The notes under the pieces are model-generated. The model ran no database searches. It was given only the letters and a program-made list of their open reading frames with translations, and was not told the origin of the DNA. Of a stretch of DNA of 64,000 nucleotides, positions 41,872 to 50,438 are shown in pieces. Each line of letters opens with the position of its first letter. Position 1 is the stretch's first letter. The stretch spans positions 251,693 through 315,692 of the forward strand of contig NZ_JH651384.1 of the NCBI RefSeq assembly GCF_000260135.1. Direction: 5' to 3'. The stretch comes from Thiothrix nivea DSM 5205 (GTDB lineage Bacteria; Pseudomonadota; Gammaproteobacteria; Thiotrichales; Thiotrichaceae). The translations under genes were made by a program, and so were the position numbers.

Positions 41872-43917
41872 TCAGGCAGCCCGGCTGTTATGCAGCTCAA
41901 CTGCCTTGGTGGTTTTGCCGCCAGTACGCAGGTGGTTTTCAACTTCCCGGAAAGCGTCTGTCTTGCTACCTTCCAGCACCAGTACATCACCAGCCTGCAA
42001 GCTGATTGCTGTCGATGGCTGTTCACCGCGGATTTCGCCCCGCCGTAGCGCCTTGATTGCGACACCGAACTGTTCCAGCTCCAGTTCAGCAATACGTTTG
42101 CCGACAGCAAAATCGCTTTCCTGCAAGGTGAAGGTGTGCAGGAAGGCTTCCGGCGGGTTCTTGCCCGGCAAAGGTTTTTCCTGCTCGCCGTGGTAATAGC
42201 TGCGCAGTGAACGGTAGCTATCCCCACGGATTTTTTCTGTCATGCGGAAAACCTCATCCGGGGTGAAGCCCAGTTGTTCCAGCATCCGTTGGGTGATCAT
42301 CAGGGTGGCTTCCAGCGTTTCCGGTAACACGCTGGTGGCACCCAGTTGTTCCAGCGCCTCCAGGTGGCGTTCGTCACGGGTGCGCACCAGCACGGGAATG
42401 TCGGCACGCTTTTGCCGTACTGCTTCCACCATGCGTTTGGCGGCGTCAATATCCACTGCCGTAACCACGACCATGCGCGCGCGGTGCAAGCCAGCGGCCA
42501 GCAGGATTTCCGGTCGGGTTGCATCTGCATAGTACACAGGGTCGCCCGCTTCCCAGGCTTTTTCCACGATGCCGGGGTCGAGTTCCAGCGCAATGTACGG
42601 AACACCCTGCTCGTGCAGGAAGCGCGCCAGGTTTTGCCCCATGCGCCGGTAGCCACACAGGATGACATGATCTTCGACCTCGCTGACGGCAGCGCTGAAT
42701 GCCTGGGCATCCTGACGTTGTTGGCGCACGTAGGTATCCGCCAGTAGCTGTTTCGTCAACTTGTCGTTGTAACGGATGATGAGCGGGGAAATCGCCATGC
42801 TGATGACAATGGCCGCCAGCGTGGTTTGGGATTCGCCGGAGGACATCAGCTCATTACCCAAGGCCAGGGCAAGCAGGGCAAAACCGAATTCCCCGCCTTG
42901 CCCTAGCACCAGGCCGGTACGTAGGGCGGCACCATTGCTGGCGGAAAACAGCCGGGTGAGGAAAGCGATCAGCAATGCCTTACCCACGGTCAACCCCAGC
43001 ACCAGCAACAGCACCGGCAGCCACAGCGAGGGCAGGATGCCGAGGTCAAGTTTTGTCCCCACCGTGATGAAGAAAATCCCCATCAGGATGTCGCGGAATG
43101 GGCGGATTTCACTTTCAATCTGGTGCTTGTATTCGGTTTCGCTCAGCAACATGCCGGCCAGGAACGCACCCAGCGCCAGTGACAACCCCAGCGACTGGGT
43201 GATCCAGGCGGCAGTCAGTGCCACCAGCAGCACGGTAATATTGAACAGCTCGATGGATTCCGCCCGCGAAATGTACTGAAACAGCGGGCGCAGGGTGTAG
43301 TGGCCGACCATCAGCATGGAGATGAACAAAACGGCGGCAATGACAACTTTCCAGGCTAGCTCGGCGGTATTGCCGGTCAGCTCTCCACCACCAGCCAACA
43401 GGGGGATCATGACCAGGAAGGGGACAACGGCAATATCCTGAAACAGCAATACACCCAGCGCCAACTGGCCGTGTTGGGCGCGCATTTCTGCCTGGTCGGT
43501 CAGTTGCTTGACCACGATGGCGGTGGACGACATGGCCATCGCCCCGCCCGCCACCACGGCGCTTTGCCAGTTAGCGCCGAAGTAGGAGAGGATACCCATG
43601 CCCGCCAGGGTGGAAATCAGAACCTGTAAGCCCCCCAGCCCGATAATGGTCGTGCGCATGGCCATGAACTGCTTGAGCGAGAATTCCAGCCCGATGGCGA
43701 ACAACAGGAACACTACCCCGACTTCCCCCATGAAGTCGAAGCCCTCGCTGTCACCGACAAAGCCCAGCCCATGCGTACCTGTCAACGCACCCACCAGCAA
43801 ATAGCCAAGGATCGGCGGCAAGCGCATGGTGCGGAACGCCGCAACAGCCCCCACTGACATCACCAGCAATAGCAGGATGCCGTTTAATAGATTATGTTCC
43901 AAGGAATCCCCTAACAT
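41872..43917 (-). CDS. CPA2 monovalent cation:proton antiporter, KefB/KefC type
   Basis: A 681-residue membrane protein with about 12 hydrophobic helices (residues ~8-390; GEVGVVFLLFAIGLEFSLKQ is the conserved block), a TrkA-N/RCK domain from about 415 (HVILCGYRRMGQNLARFLHE) and a TrkA-C domain at the C-terminus. This is the layout of KefB/KefC K+ efflux systems and the related YbaL. No ancillary KefF/KefG gene is adjacent, so glutathione gating is not implied. Monocistronic. Confidence 0.88.
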   Translation of the reverse strand: MLGDSLEHNLLNGILLLLVMSVGAVAAFRTMRLPPILGYLLVGALTGTHGLGFVGDSEGFDFMGEVGVVFLLFAIGLEFSLKQFMAMRTTIIGLGGLQVLISTLAGMGILSYFGANWQSAVVAGGAMAMSSTAIVVKQLTDQAEMRAQHGQLALGVLLFQDIAVVPFLVMIPLLAGGGELTGNTAELAWKVVIAAVLFISMLMVGHYTLRPLFQYISRAESIELFNITVLLVALTAAWITQSLGLSLALGAFLAGMLLSETEYKHQIESEIRPFRDILMGIFFITVGTKLDLGILPSLWLPVLLLVLGLTVGKALLIAFLTRLFSASNGAALRTGLVLGQGGEFGFALLALALGNELMSSGESQTTLAAIVISMAISPLIIRYNDKLTKQLLADTYVRQQRQDAQAFSAAVSEVEDHVILCGYRRMGQNLARFLHEQGVPYIALELDPGIVEKAWEAGDPVYYADATRPEILLAAGLHRARMVVVTAVDIDAAKRMVEAVRQKRADIPVLVRTRDERHLEALEQLGATSVLPETLEATLMITQRMLEQLGFTPDEVFRMTEKIRGDSYRSLRSYYHGEQEKPLPGKNPPEAFLHTFTLQESDFAVGKRIAELELEQFGVAIKALRRGEIRGEQPSTAISLQAGDVLVLEGSKTDAFREVENHLRTGGKTTKAVELHNSRAA

Positions 43918-44009
43918 TTAGCCGAGTAGTTAACCGTTAAGTATACTGATTTCTGACCACCTGCGCATGGTGTGGGTTCAATTCCGACCCTGGCTGATGA
44001 GGTAAAATT

Positions 44010-44450
44010 GTGAGAAAACGCCCATTTTGGCTACAGCTGTTGGTGTATTTGTGGGTCAGCCCGGTCACATTGCTGTGCTTGCCATTGGCTTTGTTGGCGA
44101 AGTGGACGGGGGGCGGTTATGCAATCCACTCCGGTGTGGTGGAAATATGGGGCGGTTGGGTAGGGCAGCGGCTCGACAGCGGCATCCCCATCCTGGGGGC
44201 TGTTAATGCCGTGACGGTGGGGCATCTGGTTGCGGGCATTTCCCAGCTGCATCTGGACAGCAGCCGGGTGCATGAACGGGTACACGTGGAGCAGTTTGAA
44301 CGCTGGGGCGTCCTGTTCCCGCTGGTCTACCTGTTGGCCGGGTGGCGGGTGCACAGGCGAGGAGGCAGTTTCTACTGGGATAACCCTTATGAAATCGAGG
44401 CGCGTGCAAGAGCCGCTGTCGCAAAAGTGGGTCAGGGAAGGGTTTGCTAG
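44010..44450 (+). CDS. Unrecognised membrane-associated protein with HExxH motif
   Basis: A 146-residue protein from the GTG at 44010 (GAGG 8 bases upstream). Residues 8-30 and about 101-112 are hydrophobic. Residues 88-92 are HERVH, an HExxH zinc-peptidase signature, followed by VEQFERWG and a C-terminal YWDNPYEIEARA with glutamates that could be the third metal ligand. I do not recognise the family. A compact membrane metallopeptidase is possible, but the motif alone is weak. It is flanked by the KefB-type gene and a toxin-antitoxin pair. Confidence 0.65.
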   Translation: MRKRPFWLQLLVYLWVSPVTLLCLPLALLAKWTGGGYAIHSGVVEIWGGWVGQRLDSGIPILGAVNAVTVGHLVAGISQLHLDSSRVHERVHVEQFERWGVLFPLVYLLAGWRVHRRGGSFYWDNPYEIEARARAAVAKVGQGRVC

Positions 44451-44491
44451 TGGGCTTTTCAGTTGAAATGCGCCCGCTGATGCCGTTGTTC

Positions 44492-44929
44492 CTATGCTTG
44501 TAGAATATGAAGGTGCTTGTCGGCAACTGCTGGGTATAGCGCACTGATTCCACTATCAAACGTTACCAGCCGTGCATCATGGTGAATAGCCAGTGAATAC
44601 AGGTAGGCATCGGTAATCTGCCTGTGTCCAAGCACATAGCCTTGCTGGAAAACGATGCCATCCGGTAACGGCAAACTGTCTTCCCAGAACTGGTGGGTAG
44701 GAATTTCAGTCATGGCTTTCAACAAGCCCAGAGCATCGGCAAGGCTAACGGCATCCGGCAGGATTTTAGGGTTGGATGACAAGCGCAGCAAGGCGCTTTG
44801 CGTGATGGGGCAGGTTGCCCAGCCATATTGCTGTTCCAGACTGAACCACTCATGCGCTGCCTCATGATGAATATGTGAGGGCCACGCCAGCGCCACCAGT
44901 ACGTTTACGTCCAACAAGGCTGTTTTCAT
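44492..44929 (-). CDS. PIN-domain toxin (VapC type)
   Basis: A 145-residue PIN-fold ribonuclease. Acidic active-site residues are visible at D7 (ALLDVNVLVAL), in the middle, and at TDAYLYSLA and VTFDSG near the C-terminus. Such proteins cut RNA and halt growth when freed from the antitoxin. It overlaps the upstream antitoxin gene by 4 bp. It resembles the Mycobacterium-type VapC subfamily; the target RNA is unknown. Confidence 0.87.
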   Translation of the reverse strand: MKTALLDVNVLVALAWPSHIHHEAAHEWFSLEQQYGWATCPITQSALLRLSSNPKILPDAVSLADALGLLKAMTEIPTHQFWEDSLPLPDGIVFQQGYVLGHRQITDAYLYSLAIHHDARLVTFDSGISALYPAVADKHLHILQA

Positions 44930-45150
44930 GCTTCATCTTCCAGCATTTTGACGTGCTCGGGGGTTATGATTGCTGCATTGGCTGGGAGCTTGAAGACGGG
45001 GAATAAACCACGCTTGCTGTATTCAGGCGATTTTTGTAATCCCTTACGCGCTAGTTCGGAAAGTACAGTACCAAGCGCCTGTTTTTTCTGTTCAGCAATG
45101 TAGCGAACGATGTTGAATACATCATCATCAATGGTCAGGGTGGTGCGCAT
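44926..45150 (-). CDS. Ribbon-helix-helix antitoxin (VapB type)
   Basis: A 74-residue protein with an N-terminal RHH DNA-binding fold (MRTTLTIDDDVFNIVRYIAE) and a C-terminal toxin-binding tail (FKLPANAAIITPEHVKMLED). It precedes the PIN toxin with a 4-bp overlap, the usual order, and probably represses its own promoter together with the toxin. Confidence 0.85.
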   Translation of the reverse strand: MRTTLTIDDDVFNIVRYIAEQKKQALGTVLSELARKGLQKSPEYSKRGLFPVFKLPANAAIITPEHVKMLEDEA

Positions 45151-45217
45151 GATCGGTTTCCTTTAGCTTATGCTTGGAAGGCCAGTATAGATGCCATGAT
45201 GTTGCTGCATCAAGTCA

Positions 45218-45904
45218 TCAATTAGCATCGAAAATCATCGCGTCTAACTTCAGTCTCAGTATTAGCAGCCCCATACGCTGATGGATGATGTTGAAGGCGC
45301 TACCGCCGGTGATGATTTCCTTGTCGGAGCTATGAATCCGGTAATCGCGCACGTCACGCACCCCACACAGGATGATGCTGTGCGGGAAGGCATTCGGGCG
45401 CTGAGCATAACCGGCGCGGATTTGCCGTAACAGGGAAATCAGGGTGTCGCCCACCAGTGCGTCGACTTCATCCAGCATCAATACGATTGGCTTGCTGCTG
45501 GTTTTTGCCCATTCCGTGAGTAAGCGGGTTAGCGCCCCGGTCGGACTCTTTTCATTGAACAGGCGTCGGTTGATTTCCCCTAGCCCGGTTTCGATGCCAT
45601 AAGCTTCGGCACTACCTTCGATGGCTTCGCAAATCAGCCGGATGGCTTCACCCACATCGTGGCGCAGCGCCTGCGCGGCCTCGATATTGACGTACAGCGC
45701 CTGATAACGGCCTGCTTCGTTCAGCGCTTTCATCATCGCCAGCAGGGTGCTGGTTTTGCCGGTCTGGCGCGGGGCGTGCAGCACGAATTATTTCTTGCTG
45801 GCGATCAGGTGCTGCACTTCCTCCCAGTCCAGGCGGTGCAACGGGTCGATGTGGTAATGGTCTTCAGGGATGATCGGCCCTGCGGTATTGAAGAATTTTT
45901 CCAT
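45218..45904 (-). pseudogene. Broken AAA-family ATPase gene
   Basis: Begins at the ATG at 45904 (MEKFFNTAGPIIPEDHYHID), runs to an in-frame TAA at 45788-45790 right before the P-loop (APRQTGKTSTLLAMMKAL), continues through Walker B (IVLMLDEVDALVG) and GVRDVRDYRIHSSDKEIITG, then loses the family pattern and stops at 45218. The family (bacterial AAA ATPases of about 500 residues that start FFNTAGP) normally has a long C-terminal part, missing here. Both the nonsense codon and the truncation show that it is dead. Confidence 0.77.
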
Positions 45905-45997
45905 GGGTTGGTAGACCTGGGTGGCAATCAGCGTAGTCTAGCACGCACCTCCTGTTTTCTTTTAGATACAGAGTACGGTGCTGTAATTTTACATGGA

Positions 45998-46013
45998 TGT
46001 CGCAAACCCTACA
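45998..46013 (+). promoter_or_regulatory. NifA-type upstream activator sequence (rnf side)
   Basis: An exact TGT-N10-ACA match (TGTCGCAAACCCTACA), centred about 118 bases before the predicted start of the sigma-54 transcript. A near match, TGT-N10-ACC, lies at 46026-46041. Both fall in the normal -80 to -150 window for NifA binding. Confidence 0.7.
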
Positions 46014-46097
46014 TCCCCCACCCCTTGTCACAAACCCCACCAATAAACACTCCATAAAAGCCTTATCTATTCAGCCACCTACGCCCCGTCCAACCTC

Positions 46098-46112
46098 TGG
46101 CACGCTCCCTGC
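46098..46112 (+). promoter_or_regulatory. Sigma-54 promoter for rnfC
   Basis: TGGCACGCTCCCTGC contains the invariant GG-N10-GC with a perfect -24 TGGCAC box; the -12 box is CTGC instead of TTGC. It lies 34 bp before the rnfC ATG and reads toward it. Confidence 0.75.
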
Positions 46113-46145
46113 ATAACCTTCCCAAAGCCTTTCAGAGGAAATGCC

Positions 46146-47651
46146 ATGGGATACCTCAGCACCCACAAAATCACCAGACTGTTCCGCATCCGTGGCGGTG
46201 TACATCCGGACGACTGTAAGACCCTGAGCGCCAGCCAGCCGATCGAAGACTTACCGATGCCCGACCTGTTGCATATCCCCTTGCAGCAGCACATCGGTGC
46301 GGCGGCGAAACCGGCGGTCAAGCGCGGTGATTACGTGCTCAAGGGGCAGTTGCTGGCCAACAGCCAGGGGATGATTTCCGCGCCCGTGCACGCGCCCACC
46401 TCCGGGCGTATCGTCGGGGTCGGGCATTACCCGGCGCATCACGCTTCCGGCCTGTCGGTACACACCATCACCCTGCAACCGGATGGCAAGGATGAGTGGA
46501 TCGCACTCGACCCGGTAGCCGACCCGTTCGCGCTGGAGCCTGCCGAAATCGCTGCCCGCGTCGCTGCTGCCGGAATCGTCGGCATGGGCGGGGCAACCTT
46601 TCCTTCCGCCGTCAAGCTCAACCTGCGCAACCGCTACGCGCTGCACACGCTGGTGATCAACGGCGCGGAATGCGAACCCTACCTCACCTGCGACGACCGC
46701 CTGATGCGCGAGGAAGCGGATGGTGTCATCGACGGCGTGCGCATCATGGCCTACGCGCTGGGCGTGGAAAACATCGCCATCGGTATCGAAAACAACAAGC
46801 CGGAAGCGCAGGCCGCGCTGCGTGAAGCAGCCAAGGATTTCCCCAACATCCAGGTGATCGGCCTGCCGATGCGCTACCCGATGGGTTCGGAAAAGCATCT
46901 GGTGCAAACCCTCACCGGGCTGGAAACGCCCGCGCGCGGCCTGACCGCCGACATCGGCATTGTGGTGCACAACCCGGCCACCGCGCTGGCGGTGCACGAA
47001 GCCCTGCGGACAGGCAAGCCGCTGGTGTCGCGGGTCGTCACCGTTTCCGGCGGGGCGATTACGCAGCCGCGTAACCTGCGGGTGCTACTGGGAACCAAAG
47101 TGCAAACCCTGATCGACCATTGCGGCGGTTTCAACACCGAACCCGCCCGCCTGATCAGTGGTGGGCCAATGATGGGTAATGTGCTGCCCGACACGCGCGT
47201 GCCGACCGTGAAAGGCGGCAACGGCATCCTCGCCCTGACCGCCAAAGAGGTTTCCGAAAACCAGGAATCGCCCTGCATCCGTTGCGCCAGTTGCGTACAA
47301 GCCTGCCCATGCGGTCTGCTGCCGCTGGAAATGGCCGCCAACGCCCGCGCCGGTAATCTGGATGCGGTCACCAAACTGGGGCTGATGGATTGCATCGCCT
47401 GCGGTTCCTGCTCGTATGTGTGCCCGTCGCATATCCCGCTGGTGCAGTATTTCAACTACGCCAAGGGTGAACTGGCCAACCGCCAGCGCGCCAAGCACAA
47501 GCAGGATGAAACCAAGCGCCTGATCGACCACCGCAATGCCCGCATGGAAGCCCAAGCCCGCGCCAAGAAGGAAGCGATGGAACGCCGCAAACGTGAAGCC
47601 GCTGCCAAAAAGGCCGCTGCCGCGAAGAAAGCCGAAGGAGCGACCGCATGA
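46146..47651 (+). CDS. rnfC: Rnf electron transport complex subunit C
   Basis: Peripheral NADH-side subunit of the Rnf ferredoxin:NAD+ oxidoreductase. The 501-residue protein has the N-terminal barrel and Rossmann region (AAGIVGMGGATFPSAVKL) and two [4Fe-4S] motifs, CIRCASCVQACP and CIACGSCSYVCP, then a Lys/Ala-rich tail. It follows the sigma-54 promoter by 34 bp and opens an rnfCDGEH series with 4-bp overlaps throughout. rnfA and rnfB are not upstream; a dead ATPase gene is. In diazotrophs Rnf supplies reduced ferredoxin to nitrogenase. Confidence 0.93.
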   Translation: MGYLSTHKITRLFRIRGGVHPDDCKTLSASQPIEDLPMPDLLHIPLQQHIGAAAKPAVKRGDYVLKGQLLANSQGMISAPVHAPTSGRIVGVGHYPAHHASGLSVHTITLQPDGKDEWIALDPVADPFALEPAEIAARVAAAGIVGMGGATFPSAVKLNLRNRYALHTLVINGAECEPYLTCDDRLMREEADGVIDGVRIMAYALGVENIAIGIENNKPEAQAALREAAKDFPNIQVIGLPMRYPMGSEKHLVQTLTGLETPARGLTADIGIVVHNPATALAVHEALRTGKPLVSRVVTVSGGAITQPRNLRVLLGTKVQTLIDHCGGFNTEPARLISGGPMMGNVLPDTRVPTVKGGNGILALTAKEVSENQESPCIRCASCVQACPCGLLPLEMAANARAGNLDAVTKLGLMDCIACGSCSYVCPSHIPLVQYFNYAKGELANRQRAKHKQDETKRLIDHRNARMEAQARAKKEAMERRKREAAAKKAAAAKKAEGATA

Positions 47652-48721
47652 GCCTGATGATCAGCAGCCCGCATACCCATTCCGGCAAGAGCGTGCAGCA
47701 CACCATGTTGTTGGTGATGCTCGCGCTTGCCCCCGCGACTGCCTTCGGCCTATATCTGTTCGGCTGGCCTGCCATTAACCTGTTTCTGGCCACCATCCTC
47801 GGTTGCCTGCTGTTTGAGGCCATCAGCCTGAAAATCATGGGCAAGCCGGTTGGCAAATATCTGTCCGACGGTTCCGCGATCCTCACTGGCTGGCTGCTGG
47901 CGATGAGTTTGCCGCCATCCGCGCCGTGGTGGATCGGGGTGCTGGGCGCATTCCTTGCTATTGTGATCGGCAAGCAGGTGTTCGGCGGCATCGGCCAGAA
48001 CCTGTTCAACCCGGCGATGGTGGCGCGGGTGGCGCTGCTGATTTCGTTCCCACTGGAAATGACCACCTGGGCGCATCCAGCCCCGTTATTTACCGATGGT
48101 GCGCCGGATTTCATGCAGGGTTTGCAGATTACTTTCGGCGGCTGGGTTCCCGACGGCTATACCGGCGCGACCACGCTGGGGCATATCCGTACCGAAACCG
48201 GGCAGGGGCATTTGCTTTCCAGCTTGGGCGACATGGCATCCGGCGCTGACATGGCGCTGGGTATGATCGGCGGCAGCATGGGAGAAACCTCCGCGCTGTT
48301 ACTGCTGGGTGGCGGGTTGTTCCTGCTGTGGAAACGCATTATCAGTTGGCACATTCCGGTATCACTGATCGGCACGCTGCTGTTGTTGGCCACCATCATG
48401 CACGCACTTCACCCGGAAAAATTTCCCGGCGCGGACGTGCATCTGCTGGCGGGGGCAACCTTGCTCGGCGCGTTCTTCATCGCCACTGATCTCGTGACCT
48501 CACCAGTGTCTCCGACTGGGCAGTTGCTGTTCGGTGCGGGCTGCGGGCTGCTGGTGTACGTGATCCGCACCTTCGCGGGCTACCCGGAAGGCATGGCCTT
48601 CGCGGTATTGCTGATGAATGCGCTCACCCCGCTGATCGACCATTACCTGCGCCCGCGCATTTACGGGCGTGACCGCAAGGGCGAGCCGCTCAACTACGTC
48701 AGCACCGGAGGCAAGTCATGA
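47648..48721 (+). CDS. rnfD: Rnf electron transport complex subunit D
   Basis: Membrane subunit of 357 residues with about nine hydrophobic helices. The covalent-FMN site is visible as GYTGATTLGHIRTETG, the SGAT-like motif of RnfD/NqrB. GKQVFGGIGQNLFNPAMV is another family block. Start and stop overlap rnfC and rnfG by 4 bp. Confidence 0.93.
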   Translation: MSLMISSPHTHSGKSVQHTMLLVMLALAPATAFGLYLFGWPAINLFLATILGCLLFEAISLKIMGKPVGKYLSDGSAILTGWLLAMSLPPSAPWWIGVLGAFLAIVIGKQVFGGIGQNLFNPAMVARVALLISFPLEMTTWAHPAPLFTDGAPDFMQGLQITFGGWVPDGYTGATTLGHIRTETGQGHLLSSLGDMASGADMALGMIGGSMGETSALLLLGGGLFLLWKRIISWHIPVSLIGTLLLLATIMHALHPEKFPGADVHLLAGATLLGAFFIATDLVTSPVSPTGQLLFGAGCGLLVYVIRTFAGYPEGMAFAVLLMNALTPLIDHYLRPRIYGRDRKGEPLNYVSTGGKS

Positions 48722-49356
48722 GTGACGCTACCGTGAAAACCGGCGTGGAAAAGTGGCTGGACAAGATTCCCTATCAGGCTGCCTTGCTGGGCGTATGTGC
48801 CGCGATTGCCGCCGGACTGCTGGTCGGGGTCGACAATGCCACCCGCGCACCGATTGCCCAGCGCCAGATGGAAGACCTGCAAGTCTCGCTGGAACAGGTG
48901 GTTCCGCATGAATTGCACGACAACAACATGGTCGCCAAACCCTTGCTGCTGACTGGTGCGGATGGCAAGGAAGTCAAAGTCTATCAGGGCACCAAAGCGG
49001 GCAAGGTAACTGCTCTGGTGTGGGAAACCGTCGGTTTCGGCTACGCCGGTGAAATCCGCACCATTATCGCGGTTGACCCTGACGGCAAAATCCTCGGCAC
49101 GCGCGTGCTGGCCCACAAGGAAACCCCCGGCCTCGGTGACAAGATCGAGGAAGCCAAGTCCGACTGGATCACCCGATTCACCGGCCTGTCGCTCGGTAAT
49201 CCACCCGAAGAGCAGTGGAAAGTGAAAAAAGATGGGGGTCAGTTTGATCAGTTCAGCGGTGCGACCATTACGCCTCGTGCGGTGGTGAAAAGCATTCACG
49301 AAGCCCTGCAATTTTTCGCTGCGCACAAGACCGAAATGCTGGAGGTGAAACCATGA
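48718..49356 (+). CDS. rnfG: Rnf electron transport complex subunit G
   Basis: A 212-residue subunit with one N-terminal membrane helix (about 20-38) and a periplasmic FMN domain. The flavin-attachment Thr is in FSGATITPRAVVKSI. ETPGLGDKIEEAKSDW is also characteristic of RnfG/NqrC. Coupled to rnfD and rnfE by 4-bp overlaps. Confidence 0.93.
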   Translation: MSDATVKTGVEKWLDKIPYQAALLGVCAAIAAGLLVGVDNATRAPIAQRQMEDLQVSLEQVVPHELHDNNMVAKPLLLTGADGKEVKVYQGTKAGKVTALVWETVGFGYAGEIRTIIAVDPDGKILGTRVLAHKETPGLGDKIEEAKSDWITRFTGLSLGNPPEEQWKVKKDGGQFDQFSGATITPRAVVKSIHEALQFFAAHKTEMLEVKP

Positions 49357-50051
49357 GCACCGACTTCAAAAGGATTGCCTCGGATGGCGTCTGGAACAAC
49401 AACGTGGTGTTCGCGCAGGGTCTGGCGCTGTGCCCAGTGCTGGCAGTGACCAGTTCCGCCACCAATGGTTTGGGTATGGGCATGGCGAGCACGGCGGTGC
49501 TGGTCATGTCCAACCTACTGGTATCCCTAATCCGCCAGTGGGTCAGCCCGGCGGTGCGGATTCCGGTCTACATCACCCTGATCGCTACGCTGGTGACGCT
49601 GGTCGATATGACGCTAAATGCCTGGGTGCATGAACTCTACAAGGTACTCGGTTTGTTCATTGCATTGATCGTGGTCAACTGCGCGATTCTGGGGCGGGCG
49701 GAATCGTTTGCTTCCAAAAATTCGCCGGTTCCCGCTGTATTCGACGGGTTGATGATGGGGCTGGGTTTTACGCTGGCGCTGGTGGTGCTGGGCGGCGTGC
49801 GCGAAATCCTCGGCAGTGGCACTTTATTCGCCAGCGCCTCGTTGCTGCTGGGCAAGGCTTTCTCCTTCATGGAACTGACCATTATCCCCGGCTATCGCGG
49901 TTTCCTGCTGATGATCCTGCCTGCGGGTGGTTTCATGGCACTGGGTTTCCTGCTGGCGGGCAAACGGGTGCTGGATGGCAAACTGGCCGCGCGGCGTGAA
50001 CGCAAGGCGGCCGCTGTCAATGACGCCACGCTGGCGGGAGGTGAGGCATGA
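49353..50051 (+). CDS. rnfE: Rnf electron transport complex subunit E
   Basis: A 232-residue integral membrane subunit with six hydrophobic segments. GVWNNNVVFAQGLALCPVLA at the N-terminus and VVNCAILGRAESFASKN are the conserved RnfE/RsxE blocks with the buried cysteines thought to bind an intramembrane [2Fe-2S] cluster with RnfA. RnfA is not encoded in the window. Confidence 0.93.
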   Translation: MSTDFKRIASDGVWNNNVVFAQGLALCPVLAVTSSATNGLGMGMASTAVLVMSNLLVSLIRQWVSPAVRIPVYITLIATLVTLVDMTLNAWVHELYKVLGLFIALIVVNCAILGRAESFASKNSPVPAVFDGLMMGLGFTLALVVLGGVREILGSGTLFASASLLLGKAFSFMELTIIPGYRGFLLMILPAGGFMALGFLLAGKRVLDGKLAARRERKAAAVNDATLAGGEA

Positions 50052-50329
50052 ATGTAGGCATTGCATACGCCGACAAATTCAAACAGACCTGGCTGAAACT
50101 GGAAGTGCCGGATGGCAGCACCGTGCAGGAAGCCATCGAGCATTCCGGCCTGCTCAGGCAGTTCCCCGACATTGATCTGGACAATCAGGCGGTAGGGATC
50201 TTCGGCAAGCTCACCAAGCTGGATGCCAAGGTCAGCGATGGCGACCGGGTGGAAATCTATCGCCCGATTACCGCCGACCCGGAGACAGTCGAACGTCGTG
50301 ACCGCGACAATGACGGCGATGACGAATGA
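50048..50329 (+). CDS. rnfH: RnfH family protein
   Basis: A 93-residue ubiquitin-like (beta-grasp) protein, with the RnfH signature GLLRQFPDIDLDNQAVGIFGK and SDGDRVEIYRPITADP. It is often found at the end of rnf operons in diazotrophs and near bacterial toxin genes; its biochemical role is uncertain. It overlaps rnfE by 4 bp. Confidence 0.9.
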   Translation: MNVGIAYADKFKQTWLKLEVPDGSTVQEAIEHSGLLRQFPDIDLDNQAVGIFGKLTKLDAKVSDGDRVEIYRPITADPETVERRDRDNDGDDE

Positions 50330-50438
50330 GGTTCGCACCGCAACATTAATTATGCGGAAGTAATGATTTTGCTCAACGACGTGCTGAAATCAGCGCGCGC
50401 ATGATGCCGATTCCTGCAACCCTTTTTAAGGAACTACC

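Noticed and set aside
43960-44000. tRNA T-arm-like sequence (GGTTCAATTCC) near 43976
   Set aside because: No matching T stem, anticodon arm or acceptor stem can be drawn around it.
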